Below, piece by piece: positions 1-8,750 of a stretch of 11,121 nt of DNA; position 1 is the stretch's first letter; the number at the start of each line of letters is the position of its first letter. Under the pieces are notes generated by a model, which ran no database searches, was not told the DNA's origin, and saw nothing but the letters and a program-made list of their open reading frames with translations. This DNA is from an uncultured Catenibacterium sp. GTDB lineage: Bacteria; Bacillota_I; Bacilli_A; Erysipelotrichales; Coprobacillaceae. Location of the stretch: NCBI GenBank assembly GCA_900764725.1, contig CAAFPB010000149.1, forward strand, positions 1 to 11,121, in the 5' to 3' direction. The position numbers were made by a program, and so were the translations under genes.

Positions 1-47
1 ATTTAAAGCGAGTTTTCTATTGAGCCCCCCTTAAAAATTAAAGGTTC

Positions 48-75
48 AAAAAAACTGGTACACGAGGTACCAGTT
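48..75 (-). terminator. Intrinsic terminator of the V-ATPase operon
   Basis: On the minus strand a perfect 9-bp stem (AACTGGTAC / GTACCAGTT, positions 67-75 and 53-61) with a 5-nt loop is followed by a T-run (two Ts from the stem plus five more, 52-48). The TAA stop codon of the D subunit gene (76-74) shares its last two bases with the stem. This is a classic Rho-independent terminator placed directly at the end of the last gene. The bases to its left (1-47) show no gene. Confidence 0.92.
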
Positions 76-709
76 ATGCCTTTCTTTTTGCAGCTTCTTG
101 TCTATTCTTTTGTGCTTTAATAACTTTCTGTCTTGAGAATTCTTCTCTGTCCTTTTCATCCAAGGCTTCTGTAATCATCTTTACAGTGGCTTCAAAACGA
201 GGGATAGAGATGTTCTGTAATGCGTTAGCACGCTTTTGTGTCTTACGAATATTATTCGCTAGACGATATACAGAGTTTTCTACTTCTGCAAGCTTTACTG
301 TCATTTCTTTTACATGATAGAAGCAGATATAAGCATAGTCTACTTTAGAGTTTGCACGTTCAAATCCATAACCAACTCTTAATGGTGTTTTTTCATATTC
401 AATCTTAGGTAATTCTACACCCATGACTGAACGATACTTAACGCTAATACCATCATCAATAGGTACACCTTCTACTACATCAGAAATAATACCTAAAGAT
501 TCATTTGCTTCACGTAATGCTGCATAAGCACGATCATAAGAATCAGTGATGTCATCACGGATTTCTTTTACATCATCAAGTAATGACATCATTTCTTTAA
601 TTAAGACATTTCTTTTCTTATCGAGCAGGTCATAACCAAGTCTAGCAAGCTCAAGAGACTTCTTGGTTGCCATCAAATTCCCTTTAGTAGGGACAACCTG
701 ATTAGCCAT
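74..709 (-). CDS. atpD: V-type ATP synthase subunit D (central rotor shaft)
   Basis: This 211-residue protein is the central stalk of the V1 motor. Its paired N- and C-terminal helices pass through the A3B3 hexamer and turn with F, C and the K ring. The family signature at the N-terminus (PTKGNLM, residues 7-13, then [16 protein letters not shown]) and the C-terminal [16 protein letters not shown] block (155-170) identify it. Length is normal for the family. The start at 709 is chosen because the conserved residues QVVPTKG directly follow it; Met13 would cut into the signature. The ATG overlaps the end of the B gene by 8 bp, and no good Shine-Dalgarno precedes it, so translation probably depends on ribosomes finishing B. 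It is the last gene of the operon, with a terminator immediately after the stop. Confidence 0.97.
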   Translation of the reverse strand: MANQVVPTKGNLMATKKSLELARLGYDLLDKKRNVLIKEMMSLLDDVKEIRDDITDSYDRAYAALREANESLGIISDVVEGVPIDDGISVKYRSVMGVELPKIEYEKTPLRVGYGFERANSKVDYAYICFYHVKEMTVKLAEVENSVYRLANNIRKTQKRANALQNISIPRFEATVKMITEALDEKDREEFSRQKVIKAQKNRQEAAKRKA

Positions 710-2150
710 TAGTTACAGCGTCTTTCAATTCTTTGATGACTACATCTTCGTGTAGATCAAATTCTTTGACAGCTTTTTCATGATCATAGAATTTATCTAC
801 AACAGCATTATCAATACGGTCCAATGTATTCTTTGGAAGAACTGATAATAGTAACCATCCAAGGTCTAGGGTTTCTTCGATAGATCTGTTTGTATCGAAT
901 CCCTGATTAAGGAAGTGCTGCTCGAAAAGACGACCAAATTCCATATATTTCTTATCAGCTTCTGATAATTCATCTTCACCGATAACTGATGTTAATGACT
1001 TAACATCCTGTACATGGGCATAACATGCAAATAACTGGTTGGCAACATCCTGGTGGTCAGCTCTTGTAAAGCCTTCACCGATACCATCCTTCATAAGTCT
1101 TGAAAGTGATGGAAGAACACCAACTGGTGGATAAATACCAGTCGCATTTAATTCAGGATCAAGAGTGATCTGTCCTTCTGTGATGTAACCAGTTAAGTCA
1201 GGAACTGGGTGTGTAATATCGTTGTTAGGCATTGTAAGGATTGGAATCTGTGTAACAGAACCCTTAGCACCCTTTGCAATACCAGCTCTTTCATATAATG
1301 AAGCAAGGTCAGAATAAAGATAACCTGGGTAACCTTTACGACCTGGGATTTCACCTTTACTTGAAGAGAATTCACGTAATGCTTCACAATAAGAAGTAAC
1401 ATCAGTATAGATTACAAGAACATGCATATCATGTTCAAATGCTAGATATTCAGCAGCAGTTAATGCACAACGTGGTGTTAAGATACGTTCAATGATTGGG
1501 TCATTAGATAAGTTCATGAACATAACAACTCTCTGCATAACACCTGCTTCTTCGAATGATCTTCTGAAGTAGTTGGCTACGTCATTAGTAACACCCATTG
1601 CAGCAAAGACAACAGCGAAGCCTTGTCCTGCTTCATCGGCAATCTTAGCCTGTTTAACAATCTGTACAGCTAACTGGTTGTGAGGTAAACCAGAACCTGA
1701 GAAGATTGGTAGCTTCTGACCTCTGATAAGAGTCATTAGACAGTCAATAGAAGAAATACCTGTGTTGATATAGTTTCTTGGGTATACACGAGAAACTGGG
1801 TTAAGAGGCTGACCATTGATATCAGCACTCTTTTCAGCATAGATGTCTCCTAGACCATCAATTGGTCTACCAGCACCAGAGAAGACACGGCCAAGCATTT
1901 CCATTGATAATGGTAATTCCATTGGATGACCTAATAGTCTTGTCTTAGTATTCGCAAGTGATAAAGCGTTAGTTCCTTCAAATACCTGAACAACAACTCT
2001 TTCACCTTCAATTTCTACAATACGACCAGAACGTGTTGAACCATCTTTTAACTGTAGTTCAACCATTTCATCATAAGATGCATCTTTAACGTGATCTAAT
2101 ACGACGAGTGGTCCATTAATTTCACTTAAACCTACATATTGAAGTGCCAT
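702..2150 (-). CDS. atpB: V-type ATP synthase subunit B (non-catalytic nucleotide-binding subunit)
   Basis: This 482-residue subunit alternates with A in the A3B3 head. The P-loop is degenerate, as expected for [12 protein letters not shown] (151-161) replaces a GxxxxGKT motif. [12 protein letters not shown] (347-358) carries Arg351 at the position of the arginine finger that reaches into the catalytic site of A. Other family blocks are [13 protein letters not shown] (87-99) and [11 protein letters not shown] (280-290). About 20 residues at the C-terminus (from roughly 460, charged and helical) appear to extend beyond the usual ~460-residue length; this is judged from memory of family lengths. 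The start follows an AAGGAGGGG ribosome site that partly overlaps the stop codon of A. The stop overlaps the start of D. Confidence 0.98.
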   Translation of the reverse strand: MALQYVGLSEINGPLVVLDHVKDASYDEMVELQLKDGSTRSGRIVEIEGERVVVQVFEGTNALSLANTKTRLLGHPMELPLSMEMLGRVFSGAGRPIDGLGDIYAEKSADINGQPLNPVSRVYPRNYINTGISSIDCLMTLIRGQKLPIFSGSGLPHNQLAVQIVKQAKIADEAGQGFAVVFAAMGVTNDVANYFRRSFEEAGVMQRVVMFMNLSNDPIIERILTPRCALTAAEYLAFEHDMHVLVIYTDVTSYCEALREFSSSKGEIPGRKGYPGYLYSDLASLYERAGIAKGAKGSVTQIPILTMPNNDITHPVPDLTGYITEGQITLDPELNATGIYPPVGVLPSLSRLMKDGIGEGFTRADHQDVANQLFACYAHVQDVKSLTSVIGEDELSEADKKYMEFGRLFEQHFLNQGFDTNRSIEETLDLGWLLLSVLPKNTLDRIDNAVVDKFYDHEKAVKEFDLHEDVVIKELKDAVTNG

Positions 2151-2161
2151 GTTACCCCTCC

Positions 2162-3913
2162 TTAGTCAATAGATGCACAAATTGCATCAATCTTCTTATA
2201 ATAATAATCAAACTTACTTAAATCATTGTTAGGTACATCATATTTCATCTTAACGACTTCATCGAAGATACCTGTTTCAATGATTGTACGAATAGGTTTA
2301 CCCTGAGCAACAACCTGCTGACAACGGTTATTTAAGTAAAGGATTACTTCCATCATCTTAAGCTGTTTTTCAAGAGGTACATAAGTATCATCTTTATGGA
2401 AAGCGTTCTGCTGTAAGTAACCTACACGAACGACTCTGGCTACTTCAATAACAAGCTTCTGATCATCTGGTAAAACGTCAGAACCCATTAACTGTACGAT
2501 TTCCATTAATTTAGTTTCTTCTGCAAGAATAGAAGCTAATTCCTGTCTATCTCTCATGAATTTAGGATCAACATTCTTTGAATACCATCTTTCAAGATCC
2601 GGAATATATTCTGAATAAGATAAGTTCCAGTTGATAGCGAAATAGTGTCTTGCATAAGCTAATGCTTTATCAAGTGCCCAGAATGTACGTACGAAACGTT
2701 TAGTATTCTGAGTAACTGGTTCTGAGAAGTCAGAACCCTGTGGAGATACGGCACCGATGATTGTAACTGAACCATTTGTGTCATTTAAGTTCTCCATATA
2801 ACCAGCTCTTTCATAGAACTGAGATAATCTAGAAGGTAAGTAAGCTGGGAAACCTTCTTCTGCTGGCATTTCTTCAAGACGACCAGAGATTTCTCTTAAG
2901 GCTTCAGCCCAACGAGATGTTGAGTCAGCCATGATAGCAACATGGTAACCCATGTCACGATAATATTCAGCAAGTGTTACACCTGTATAAATAGATGCTT
3001 CACGGGCAGCAACTGGCATGTTAGATGTATTCGCAATTAGGACAGTTCTGTCTACTAATGGCTTACCACTCTTAGGGTCAACGAGTTCACGGAATTCTTC
3101 AAGAACCTGAGTCATTTCGTTACCACGTTCACCACAACCTACATAGACGATAATATCGGCATCACACCATTTAGCAAGCTGATGCTGAGTCATTGTCTTA
3201 CCAGTACCAAATCCTCCAGGGATAGCAGCTGTTCCACCTTTTGCGATAGGGAACAATGTATCGATAACACGCTGACCAGTAACAAGTGGCATACTGATAG
3301 GTAAACGTTTGTTGACTGGACGAGGTGTCTTGATTGGCCATTTCTGAGTAAGTGTACATTCATGAGCCACACCTTCATCATCAGTGAAGACCATGACTAC
3401 ATCATTGATTGTATACTGACCATTTTCTTTGACTTCAGTAACTGTACCTGACATACCTGGCATAACCATACATCTATGTTCGATCATGTCTGTTTCAGGA
3501 ATCTTAGCATATACAGTACCACCTTCAACATGGTCACCTACTTTAACAGTTAAAGTGACATCCCATAATTTCTTTGTATCTAGTGGTTCTACAGCACTAC
3601 CTGTAGGAATGAAAGCACCACTTTCTTTTGCGATTTCTTCTAGTGGTCTTTCGATACCATCATAAATATTTCTTAAGATACCAGGACCAAGTGTTACAGA
3701 AATAGGCTGACCTGTTGGGAATACTGGTTCACCTGGTTTAAGACCTGTAGTTGTTTCATAAACCTGGATAGTAGTAAATTCTTTAGTAATAGAGATAACT
3801 TCACCCATTAATTTACTGTTACCTACATATACCATTTCAAGCATTGAAAAGGCATCTGTATCTTTTACTTTAACAACCGGGCCGTTGATTGAATAAATTA
3901 AATTTTCTTTCAA
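2162..3913 (-). CDS. atpA: V-type ATP synthase subunit A (catalytic)
   Basis: This 583-residue subunit binds and hydrolyses (or makes) ATP in the V1 head. The beta-barrel N-terminus (INGPVVKVK, 9-17) is followed by the long insertion typical of A and absent from F-type beta (about 110-190), including [10 protein letters not shown]. The Walker A loop is GGFGTGKT (233-240); the second position is Gly where several described homologues have Pro (GPFGxGKT), which I believe is common in Firmicutes. The catalytic glutamate lies in GERGNEM (261-267, Glu262). [20 protein letters not shown] (329-348) is intact. The start codon is TTG: it is the only plausible start in frame after an upstream in-frame stop, it sits 9 nt after a GAAGGGGG ribosome site, and it gives the expected N-terminus. 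Confidence 0.98.
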   Translation of the reverse strand: MKENLIYSINGPVVKVKDTDAFSMLEMVYVGNSKLMGEVISITKEFTTIQVYETTTGLKPGEPVFPTGQPISVTLGPGILRNIYDGIERPLEEIAKESGAFIPTGSAVEPLDTKKLWDVTLTVKVGDHVEGGTVYAKIPETDMIEHRCMVMPGMSGTVTEVKENGQYTINDVVMVFTDDEGVAHECTLTQKWPIKTPRPVNKRLPISMPLVTGQRVIDTLFPIAKGGTAAIPGGFGTGKTMTQHQLAKWCDADIIVYVGCGERGNEMTQVLEEFRELVDPKSGKPLVDRTVLIANTSNMPVAAREASIYTGVTLAEYYRDMGYHVAIMADSTSRWAEALREISGRLEEMPAEEGFPAYLPSRLSQFYERAGYMENLNDTNGSVTIIGAVSPQGSDFSEPVTQNTKRFVRTFWALDKALAYARHYFAINWNLSYSEYIPDLERWYSKNVDPKFMRDRQELASILAEETKLMEIVQLMGSDVLPDDQKLVIEVARVVRVGYLQQNAFHKDDTYVPLEKQLKMMEVILYLNNRCQQVVAQGKPIRTIIETGIFDEVVKMKYDVPNNDLSKFDYYYKKIDAICASID

Positions 3914-3920
3914 CTTGTTT

Positions 3921-3930
3921 ATCCCCCTTC
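3921..3930 (-). promoter_or_regulatory. Ribosome binding site that fixes the TTG start of subunit A
   Basis: The minus strand reads GAAGGGGGAT here, with 9 nt between the G-run and the TTG at 3913. No in-frame ATG exists between this site and the preceding in-frame stop, so the TTG start is well supported. Confidence 0.8.
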
Positions 3931-3932
3931 TT

Positions 3933-4523
3933 TTATTTATTAATGATTAAACCAGAATGCTGGTTAAACCATTCTTTCTGATTCTTTAATGCGAATTCTA
4001 ATGTTTCATTATGAACAATAGAGCTTTCTGTATTTTCGACAATTAAACCACCAATAGTGATATCTCCAGCTTTCACTTCAACATCACCATAAGCAGCTTT
4101 TAAATCATCAGCAAGACCTAAGTCTTCTTCTTTTACATAAATAACTGAATGAGGCATATAATCACCTGCAAGCTTCTTAGCCTTGTTGACCATGAACTCC
4201 TTGTATTCAGGTGTTTTTGTAAATGCAACTAATTCTTCTCTTGCATTCTTGAAGATTGTAGTTACATACTCATCACGTTTATTAATAAGCTTTTTCTGTC
4301 TCTCAACATGGGATTCAGAAATTTCTGCAGCTGATTCTGACTGCATTTCATCTAATTCCTGTTTTAGTCTTAAATCTGCATCTTTCTTAGCTTCAGCACG
4401 CATAGAAGAATACGCTTCTTCTTCCATCTTCTTTACTTCAGCCATGATTGCATCGACTTCTCTTTGAGACTGTTTTTCAATCTCATTCTTCATTGAGAGA
4501 AATACTTCTTGATTTTCTTCCAT
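3933..4523 (-). CDS. atpE: V-type ATP synthase subunit E (peripheral stalk)
   Basis: This 196-residue protein forms the outer stalk with the G/H-type coiled coil and tethers the A3B3 head to the N-terminal domain of subunit I. Residues 1-95 are a charged helix rich in Glu, Lys and Ala (for example KKMEEEAYSSMRAEAKKDA), predicted coiled coil. Residues 100-196 form the globular cap, with the family block GGLIVENTESSIVHNETLEF (158-177), which holds the conserved GG and the late N-x-T-L pattern. Length is normal. The ATG at 4523 is preceded by AGGAGA, which overlaps the TAG stop of F. E lies directly after F here, whereas in the Thermus-type order E and C precede F. Confidence 0.95.
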   Translation of the reverse strand: MEENQEVFLSMKNEIEKQSQREVDAIMAEVKKMEEEAYSSMRAEAKKDADLRLKQELDEMQSESAAEISESHVERQKKLINKRDEYVTTIFKNAREELVAFTKTPEYKEFMVNKAKKLAGDYMPHSVIYVKEEDLGLADDLKAAYGDVEVKAGDITIGGLIVENTESSIVHNETLEFALKNQKEWFNQHSGLIINK

Positions 4524-4534
4524 TGTATACTCTC

Positions 4535-4843
4535 CTATAGCTTAACGCCTATTGCCTCTGAGACATAACCATCGATGGCTTCACCAATCTTAGAGTGGCC
4601 ATGACGGTCAGGAATCTCTGTAATAAGAGGCTTTGGCTGTTTTAATTTAATTTCTGAGATAATATCAGGACAAAGTTCAATTAACTTAGTAGTCACTAAG
4701 ATAATCGCAATTTCAGGATCTCTCATCTTATTTTCAAGTAAGCTTAAGAAATCATGACGGGTATGAACAACCTTGCCTTCAATACCCACGAGTCTTAGAC
4801 CAGTGAGGGTATCGATATTATCACTGATCAGAAAGAACTTCAT
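4535..4843 (-). CDS. atpF: V-type ATP synthase subunit F (central stalk)
   Basis: This 102-residue soluble subunit binds the D shaft and rotates with it; in related enzymes it influences ATPase activity. The start FFLISDNIDTLTGLRLVGIEG matches the family opening (a short strand, then D-x-x-T-x-x-G-F/L-R-L-x-G). PLITEIPDRHG (71-81) is the conserved I-P-x-x-x-G region preceding the C-terminal helix. Length is typical (about 100). The ATG follows TAGGAGA, in which TAG is the stop codon of K, so translation is probably coupled. The gene lies between K and E. Confidence 0.95.
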   Translation of the reverse strand: MKFFLISDNIDTLTGLRLVGIEGKVVHTRHDFLSLLENKMRDPEIAIILVTTKLIELCPDIISEIKLKQPKPLITEIPDRHGHSKIGEAIDGYVSEAIGVKL

Positions 4844-4852
4844 AGTAATCTC

Positions 4853-5287
4853 CTATAGTGTGTTGATAATTAAGATTGAGATTAATAGACCATAGATGGC
4901 AACACCTTCACCTAAGGCAACGAAGATCAATGATTTACCGAAGTTTTCAGCATTTTCAGAGAATGCACCAATTGCAGCAGGAGCAGCAGCAGCTACGGCA
5001 ATACCAGCACCAAGAGCAGATAAACCAGTTGCAAGAGCAGCACCGATGAAACCAAGACCCTGAGCGATAGAACCAGTCATCTTGTCAGCACCAGCAGCTA
5101 ATACTGGGCTATTTGCATATGTAAGGAATAATACTAGTGCAACAGCACCAAAGAAACCACAAATATGAGTACCAAGACGCATTTTAGCGCTCTTAGCAGT
5201 AACTTTACCTTTGAATACATTTACTAGTGGTAAAGATAAAAATACAACAATTAATGCAGGGATAATGAATGTTAAGATAGTAGTCAT
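4853..5287 (-). CDS. atpK: V-type ATP synthase subunit K (membrane rotor ring, proteolipid)
   Basis: This 144-residue protein is the ring subunit that carries ions through the membrane. Four hydrophobic helices are visible, at about 3-25, 42-60, 74-101 and 118-142. The second hairpin is a typical c-type pair: Gly/Ala-rich SALGAGIAVAAAAPAAIGAF, a polar turn (ENAENFGK, 111-118), then VALGEGVAIYG with the ion-binding Glu127. The first hairpin is not Gly-rich and has no membrane carboxylate, so there is one ion site per four helices. The loop KGKVTAKSAKMR (26-37) is strongly positive and so probably cytoplasmic. PVLAAGADK (61-69) resembles a signal peptidase site. The ribosome site GGAGG lies 8 nt before the ATG, close to ideal for a subunit needed in many copies. 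Confidence 0.96.
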   Translation of the reverse strand: MTTILTFIIPALIVVFLSLPLVNVFKGKVTAKSAKMRLGTHICGFFGAVALVLFLTYANSPVLAAGADKMTGSIAQGLGFIGAALATGLSALGAGIAVAAAAPAAIGAFSENAENFGKSLIFVALGEGVAIYGLLISILIINTL

Positions 5288-5301
5288 TTTTTCTTCCTCC
5301 G

Positions 5302-7200
5302 TTATTCTAGACTTTCTTTCATAGATACAAATGGTTTACCATTACCTTCATAGTAACGACTGAATAATTCATAGAATTCAAGACGTAATACCTGGATACC
5401 GACAATTAATCCTTCTAGACACATTACAAATGCGTTACCAATAATGAGAACGATAATATAACCGAATCCACCAACCATTTCAGCTAATGTGTAAACAACT
5501 AGCATCATACCAGCGTGTGATAAGACGAAACCGCCGACACGTAGGAATGACATAGTGTTGGCAACAAATGTCAACAGAACTTCAATCATTTCGAAGAATG
5601 ATTCAGTAAAGAAGTTACCAAATCCATGTGGGAACATCTTCTTACCTTCAAGTTTGTAAGTTAAAGGTTCTTTTAAGAAGATCATTACAAGTGGGGCAAT
5701 GATAAGAATTGCGACATAAATCCCCATAGGGATATTTAAGCCAAGATTTAATAACATATTCATGGCAAGTACTAATACTGCAACATAGAATACTAAACCA
5801 GCGACACCATTTTGTGAGAATAGTAATTCTCCCCAATGTTTCTTCTTTAAGTTCAAGTAGATATTGAATAGGATTGAGATGATGATTAAACATACACCTA
5901 CACCAATTGCAACACCTAATAGCGTCATAGTATTTTCAGATGCCATTGGTGCAAAGAATGGAACTAAGATCTCTTCTGATCCAAATACAGAACCAAAGAT
6001 TACACCGAATATTGCAGATGAAATACCAATACGCATACCTACTTCACCAAGCTTCATGCCTTTTAATTTATAAGCAAGGAAGCCGATAATTGAAAGTAGG
6101 ATACCTTGACCAACATCGGCGAACATCATACCAAATAGAAATGTATATGTTACCGCAACAAAGTTTGTTGGGTCAAAGTCTGTATAAGATGGAACACCAT
6201 ACATCTCAACGAACATCTTGAATGGTCTTGAGAACCAGTTGTTCTTGAGTTTTGTAGGTGGATAAAGTCTTGAATCTCCCATTGCTGGTTTGATTTCAAC
6301 ATGCACCTTGTCCATCTGTTCAAGTTCTTCTTTTAAAGATTGTGCATAATGTTTATCACAGAAACCATAGATAGCAGCATTGTTTCCAAATACTACGACA
6401 TATCTCTGTGCTTCACTTGTCTTATTAAGTTCCTGACATGAAGCATAAATGACTGATAAATCTTTTTCTTTTTTACTGAATAAAGCTTTTAATTTATCAT
6501 CACATTTCTTGATAGAGGCTTCTGCAGTTGCATTCTCTTCTTCAATGATTTCTAATGATTCATGAGGAGTTCCATGAAGGAATTCAGGAATATGAATACG
6601 TTCAAAGAATAGTGAAGAGAATATGTTATCTATTTCAGGTGCATTGGAAGGAGATGTTATATAAAAGCAATAACATGTCTTTGCATCCTGATAGATTGAT
6701 TTAAATAAGAATTCCTGTGAATCATAATAAGACAACTTATCAAGATTCATTGTAGGTAACTTACCAAATCTAACCTGAATATATTCACTTGAGAAAAGGT
6801 CATCGAAGTCCATATCGAGATCCTTCATATATTTCAAGTACTTCTTGGCCTGATTGTTTTCATCAATCATAACCTGTAATTCATTTTTAACACGTGAGAT
6901 TTTGTTTGCTTCATCAAGACATTCGCAGAAGTAATCATCTGCTTCTACAATATTGATGATCTGAGGCTTTTCTGATGTATTGATATTAATACCATACTTC
7001 TCTGCCGCTTCATCCATACGTCCTAATAAATCAGCATAAGGATTATCCTTATTCATGACCTTAAGACCTCTTACTGAATCCACAAACTTCGATGCTGGCT
7101 CTGGATGAAATTCTTCTGAATCAACAAGTTTAGATAATACTTCATCACTCATTGTTTCAGGGAATTCTATCTCAACGAGCTGCAGTTTTGAGATAGCCAT
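5302..7200 (-). CDS. atpI: V-type ATP synthase subunit I, full-length copy (stator ion channel)
   Basis: This 632-residue protein is the static membrane subunit that passes ions to and from the K ring. Residues 1-330 form the cytoplasmic arm with two helical hairpins, holding FHPEPASK (31-38), RFGKLP (144-149), DNIF (191-194) and AIYGF (276-280). The membrane domain begins after SYTDFDPTNF (338-347) and FLFGMMFADVGQG (354-366), both standard family blocks. About eight helices follow. The late pair carries the conserved channel residues: SFLRVGG with Arg554, LSHAG with His562, CLEGL with Glu596 and VLRLEF with Arg606, equivalent by pattern to yeast Vph1 R735, H743, E789 and R799 (from memory). 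The end (YYEGNGKPF) is also typical. The ribosome site GGGAGG lies 6 nt before the ATG. This is the copy expected to work as the channel. Confidence 0.97.
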   Translation of the reverse strand: MAISKLQLVEIEFPETMSDEVLSKLVDSEEFHPEPASKFVDSVRGLKVMNKDNPYADLLGRMDEAAEKYGININTSEKPQIINIVEADDYFCECLDEANKISRVKNELQVMIDENNQAKKYLKYMKDLDMDFDDLFSSEYIQVRFGKLPTMNLDKLSYYDSQEFLFKSIYQDAKTCYCFYITSPSNAPEIDNIFSSLFFERIHIPEFLHGTPHESLEIIEEENATAEASIKKCDDKLKALFSKKEKDLSVIYASCQELNKTSEAQRYVVVFGNNAAIYGFCDKHYAQSLKEELEQMDKVHVEIKPAMGDSRLYPPTKLKNNWFSRPFKMFVEMYGVPSYTDFDPTNFVAVTYTFLFGMMFADVGQGILLSIIGFLAYKLKGMKLGEVGMRIGISSAIFGVIFGSVFGSEEILVPFFAPMASENTMTLLGVAIGVGVCLIIISILFNIYLNLKKKHWGELLFSQNGVAGLVFYVAVLVLAMNMLLNLGLNIPMGIYVAILIIAPLVMIFLKEPLTYKLEGKKMFPHGFGNFFTESFFEMIEVLLTFVANTMSFLRVGGFVLSHAGMMLVVYTLAEMVGGFGYIIVLIIGNAFVMCLEGLIVGIQVLRLEFYELFSRYYEGNGKPFVSMKESLE

Positions 7201-7213
7201 AGTATCCTCCCTT

Positions 7214-8740
7214 CTATTGTTTCTTATCGAGCGCTTTCTTAATGAAGTTCAATACAATGCCTAATACAAGTACAACAACTAATGGTAAATAAGAGACATG
7301 CCAAGTTGTATCTACAGCAATTGCGACATAAGCAGCTACTGCAAGTCCCATGACGATGCCAACGCATCCTTTAATGGAGAATACCTTATTAATCATTGAT
7401 TGTTCGTTATAGATTGCTTTTACTTTACCAATGCAGAACTGTCCTACAACAAGTAAGAGAATCGCATTAATGAAGCGCTGATAACTAAATGCATCTGCAA
7501 CAGGGATTACTGATTTATAAAGATGAATGCTATAGAATGCATCACCATAAATTAAACCACCAACGAAAGATGCAATACCAAGAATAGTAATCATCTTTCC
7601 TGAAGTTTTCTTTCTCATAAGTAATCCAAGTAATACAAGCACAACACCTAAACCAATATCACCTAACATTAATGCAAATACTAAGATGAATAATACTGCA
7701 GTAGCTAAAGTAGTATCCACATGATCACTCTGTTTAACTTTAGAGATAACTTCAAATGGTTTAGCCCATGGATAGTTATTAGTAAGTGTTGGTGCAATGA
7801 TCTGCTGATCATCATAAATATGTGCAGGTAAATCCTGATATTCTACGTTGTACTTTTCAAAAGCCTTCTTAATATCTTTAGCGACTCTTACAGGTACAAA
7901 TCCATAGATAGCATATTTAGACTGATAATCAACTACAAATACTTTGAATTCTTCTATTCTAGCAGCAAGAGTAAGATCTGCATACATCTTTAATAATTCT
8001 TCTTTATGTGCATCTCTAATACCTTCTAAACGGCTGTCTGCTTTACGAATAGAAGCATTCATACTTTCAATTTCTTCTAGTAATTCCTTCTTTGCGTCTT
8101 CCATTCTACCATGAACGAAATCAGGAATTTCAATTTCTTCAAAGCCAACTGACTGGAAGATGTTATCTACCTTTAAGATAGCAGCCTTAGTTGTCATATA
8201 GAGACAATACACGTTCTTAGCATCTTCACCAAGTTCTAAGAACATAATTGACTGTCCTCTATAGTAGTCAAGCTTGTCTTTGTTTCTTCTAGGAATACGG
8301 CCAAATCTTGCTTCCATATATTCGCATTCTTTAACCTCATCCATATTTAGTTCTGTATTAGAAAGACCTTCTAGGATTTCATAAGCATCCTGGTTCTGTC
8401 CACGTTCAGTCACAAATTCTTCTTTAATATCAAGATATTTCTTTGCTTCTTTCTGAACATCATCGAGTGCTTTACGATAATCTTCTTTTGCGAAATGAAT
8501 AGATCCTTCTTTTACACTTGATGTATCAAGCTTTACATGTTCACAAAGCTCTTTTAATTCATCAAGCATGTTCTTGTAATCCTCATCAGGTGTCATTGTA
8601 AATACATCTTTAACGTTATTTACAATCTTTGTAGCTGGCTGAGGATAAAAATACTTTGTTTCTTTTAACTGACATAGAACCTCTTTTAAGTATTTCTTAT
8701 CAAAGGTCATGTCCAGCAATTCCATTTCTTCTATTGCCAT
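7214..8740 (-). CDS. Truncated second subunit I paralogue lacking the last two membrane helices
   Basis: This 508-residue protein is clearly homologous to the subunit I encoded just downstream. FYPQPATK (31-38), RFGRIP (145-150), DNIF (192-195) and AIYGF (277-281) fall within one residue of the same positions in the long copy, so the whole cytoplasmic arm is kept. The membrane part includes ALMLGDIGLG (356-365) and about six hydrophobic segments to residue 500, then ends KKALDKKQ. This corresponds to about residue 512 of the long copy, so the final ~120 residues, with the channel Arg, His and Glu, are absent. The stop is followed after 13 bp by the next start, with no remnant of the missing part. 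The frame is open and the ribosome site (AGGGGG) is strong. It may be a stator scaffold or assembly factor for the ATPase; a function in proton passage by itself is unlikely. Confidence 0.93.
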   Translation of the reverse strand: MAIEEMELLDMTFDKKYLKEVLCQLKETKYFYPQPATKIVNNVKDVFTMTPDEDYKNMLDELKELCEHVKLDTSSVKEGSIHFAKEDYRKALDDVQKEAKKYLDIKEEFVTERGQNQDAYEILEGLSNTELNMDEVKECEYMEARFGRIPRRNKDKLDYYRGQSIMFLELGEDAKNVYCLYMTTKAAILKVDNIFQSVGFEEIEIPDFVHGRMEDAKKELLEEIESMNASIRKADSRLEGIRDAHKEELLKMYADLTLAARIEEFKVFVVDYQSKYAIYGFVPVRVAKDIKKAFEKYNVEYQDLPAHIYDDQQIIAPTLTNNYPWAKPFEVISKVKQSDHVDTTLATAVLFILVFALMLGDIGLGVVLVLLGLLMRKKTSGKMITILGIASFVGGLIYGDAFYSIHLYKSVIPVADAFSYQRFINAILLLVVGQFCIGKVKAIYNEQSMINKVFSIKGCVGIVMGLAVAAYVAIAVDTTWHVSYLPLVVVLVLGIVLNFIKKALDKKQ

Positions 8741-8750
8741 GTTGTTCCCC

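Noticed and set aside
25..32. AAGGGGGG on the minus strand past the terminator, looking like a ribosome site for another gene
   Set aside because: No ATG, GTG or TTG follows within the remaining 24 bases, so the spacing cannot suit a start inside or just outside the window.
3429..4467. Open frames on the plus strand opposite the A and E genes (78 and 94 codons)
   Set aside because: They lie antisense to well-identified genes, show no family features, and have no convincing ribosome site; they are frame shadows.
5648..5893. Alternative minus-strand frame within the long I gene, and similar short frames inside A, B and C
   Set aside because: The overlapping frames encode clear family members; the alternatives have low-complexity, implausible protein sequence.
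7214..8740. Short subunit I as a fresh pseudogene or frameshifted full-length gene
   Set aside because: No trace of the missing 120 residues exists between its stop and the next start (13 bp), and the rest of the frame is intact and well diverged from the neighbour.
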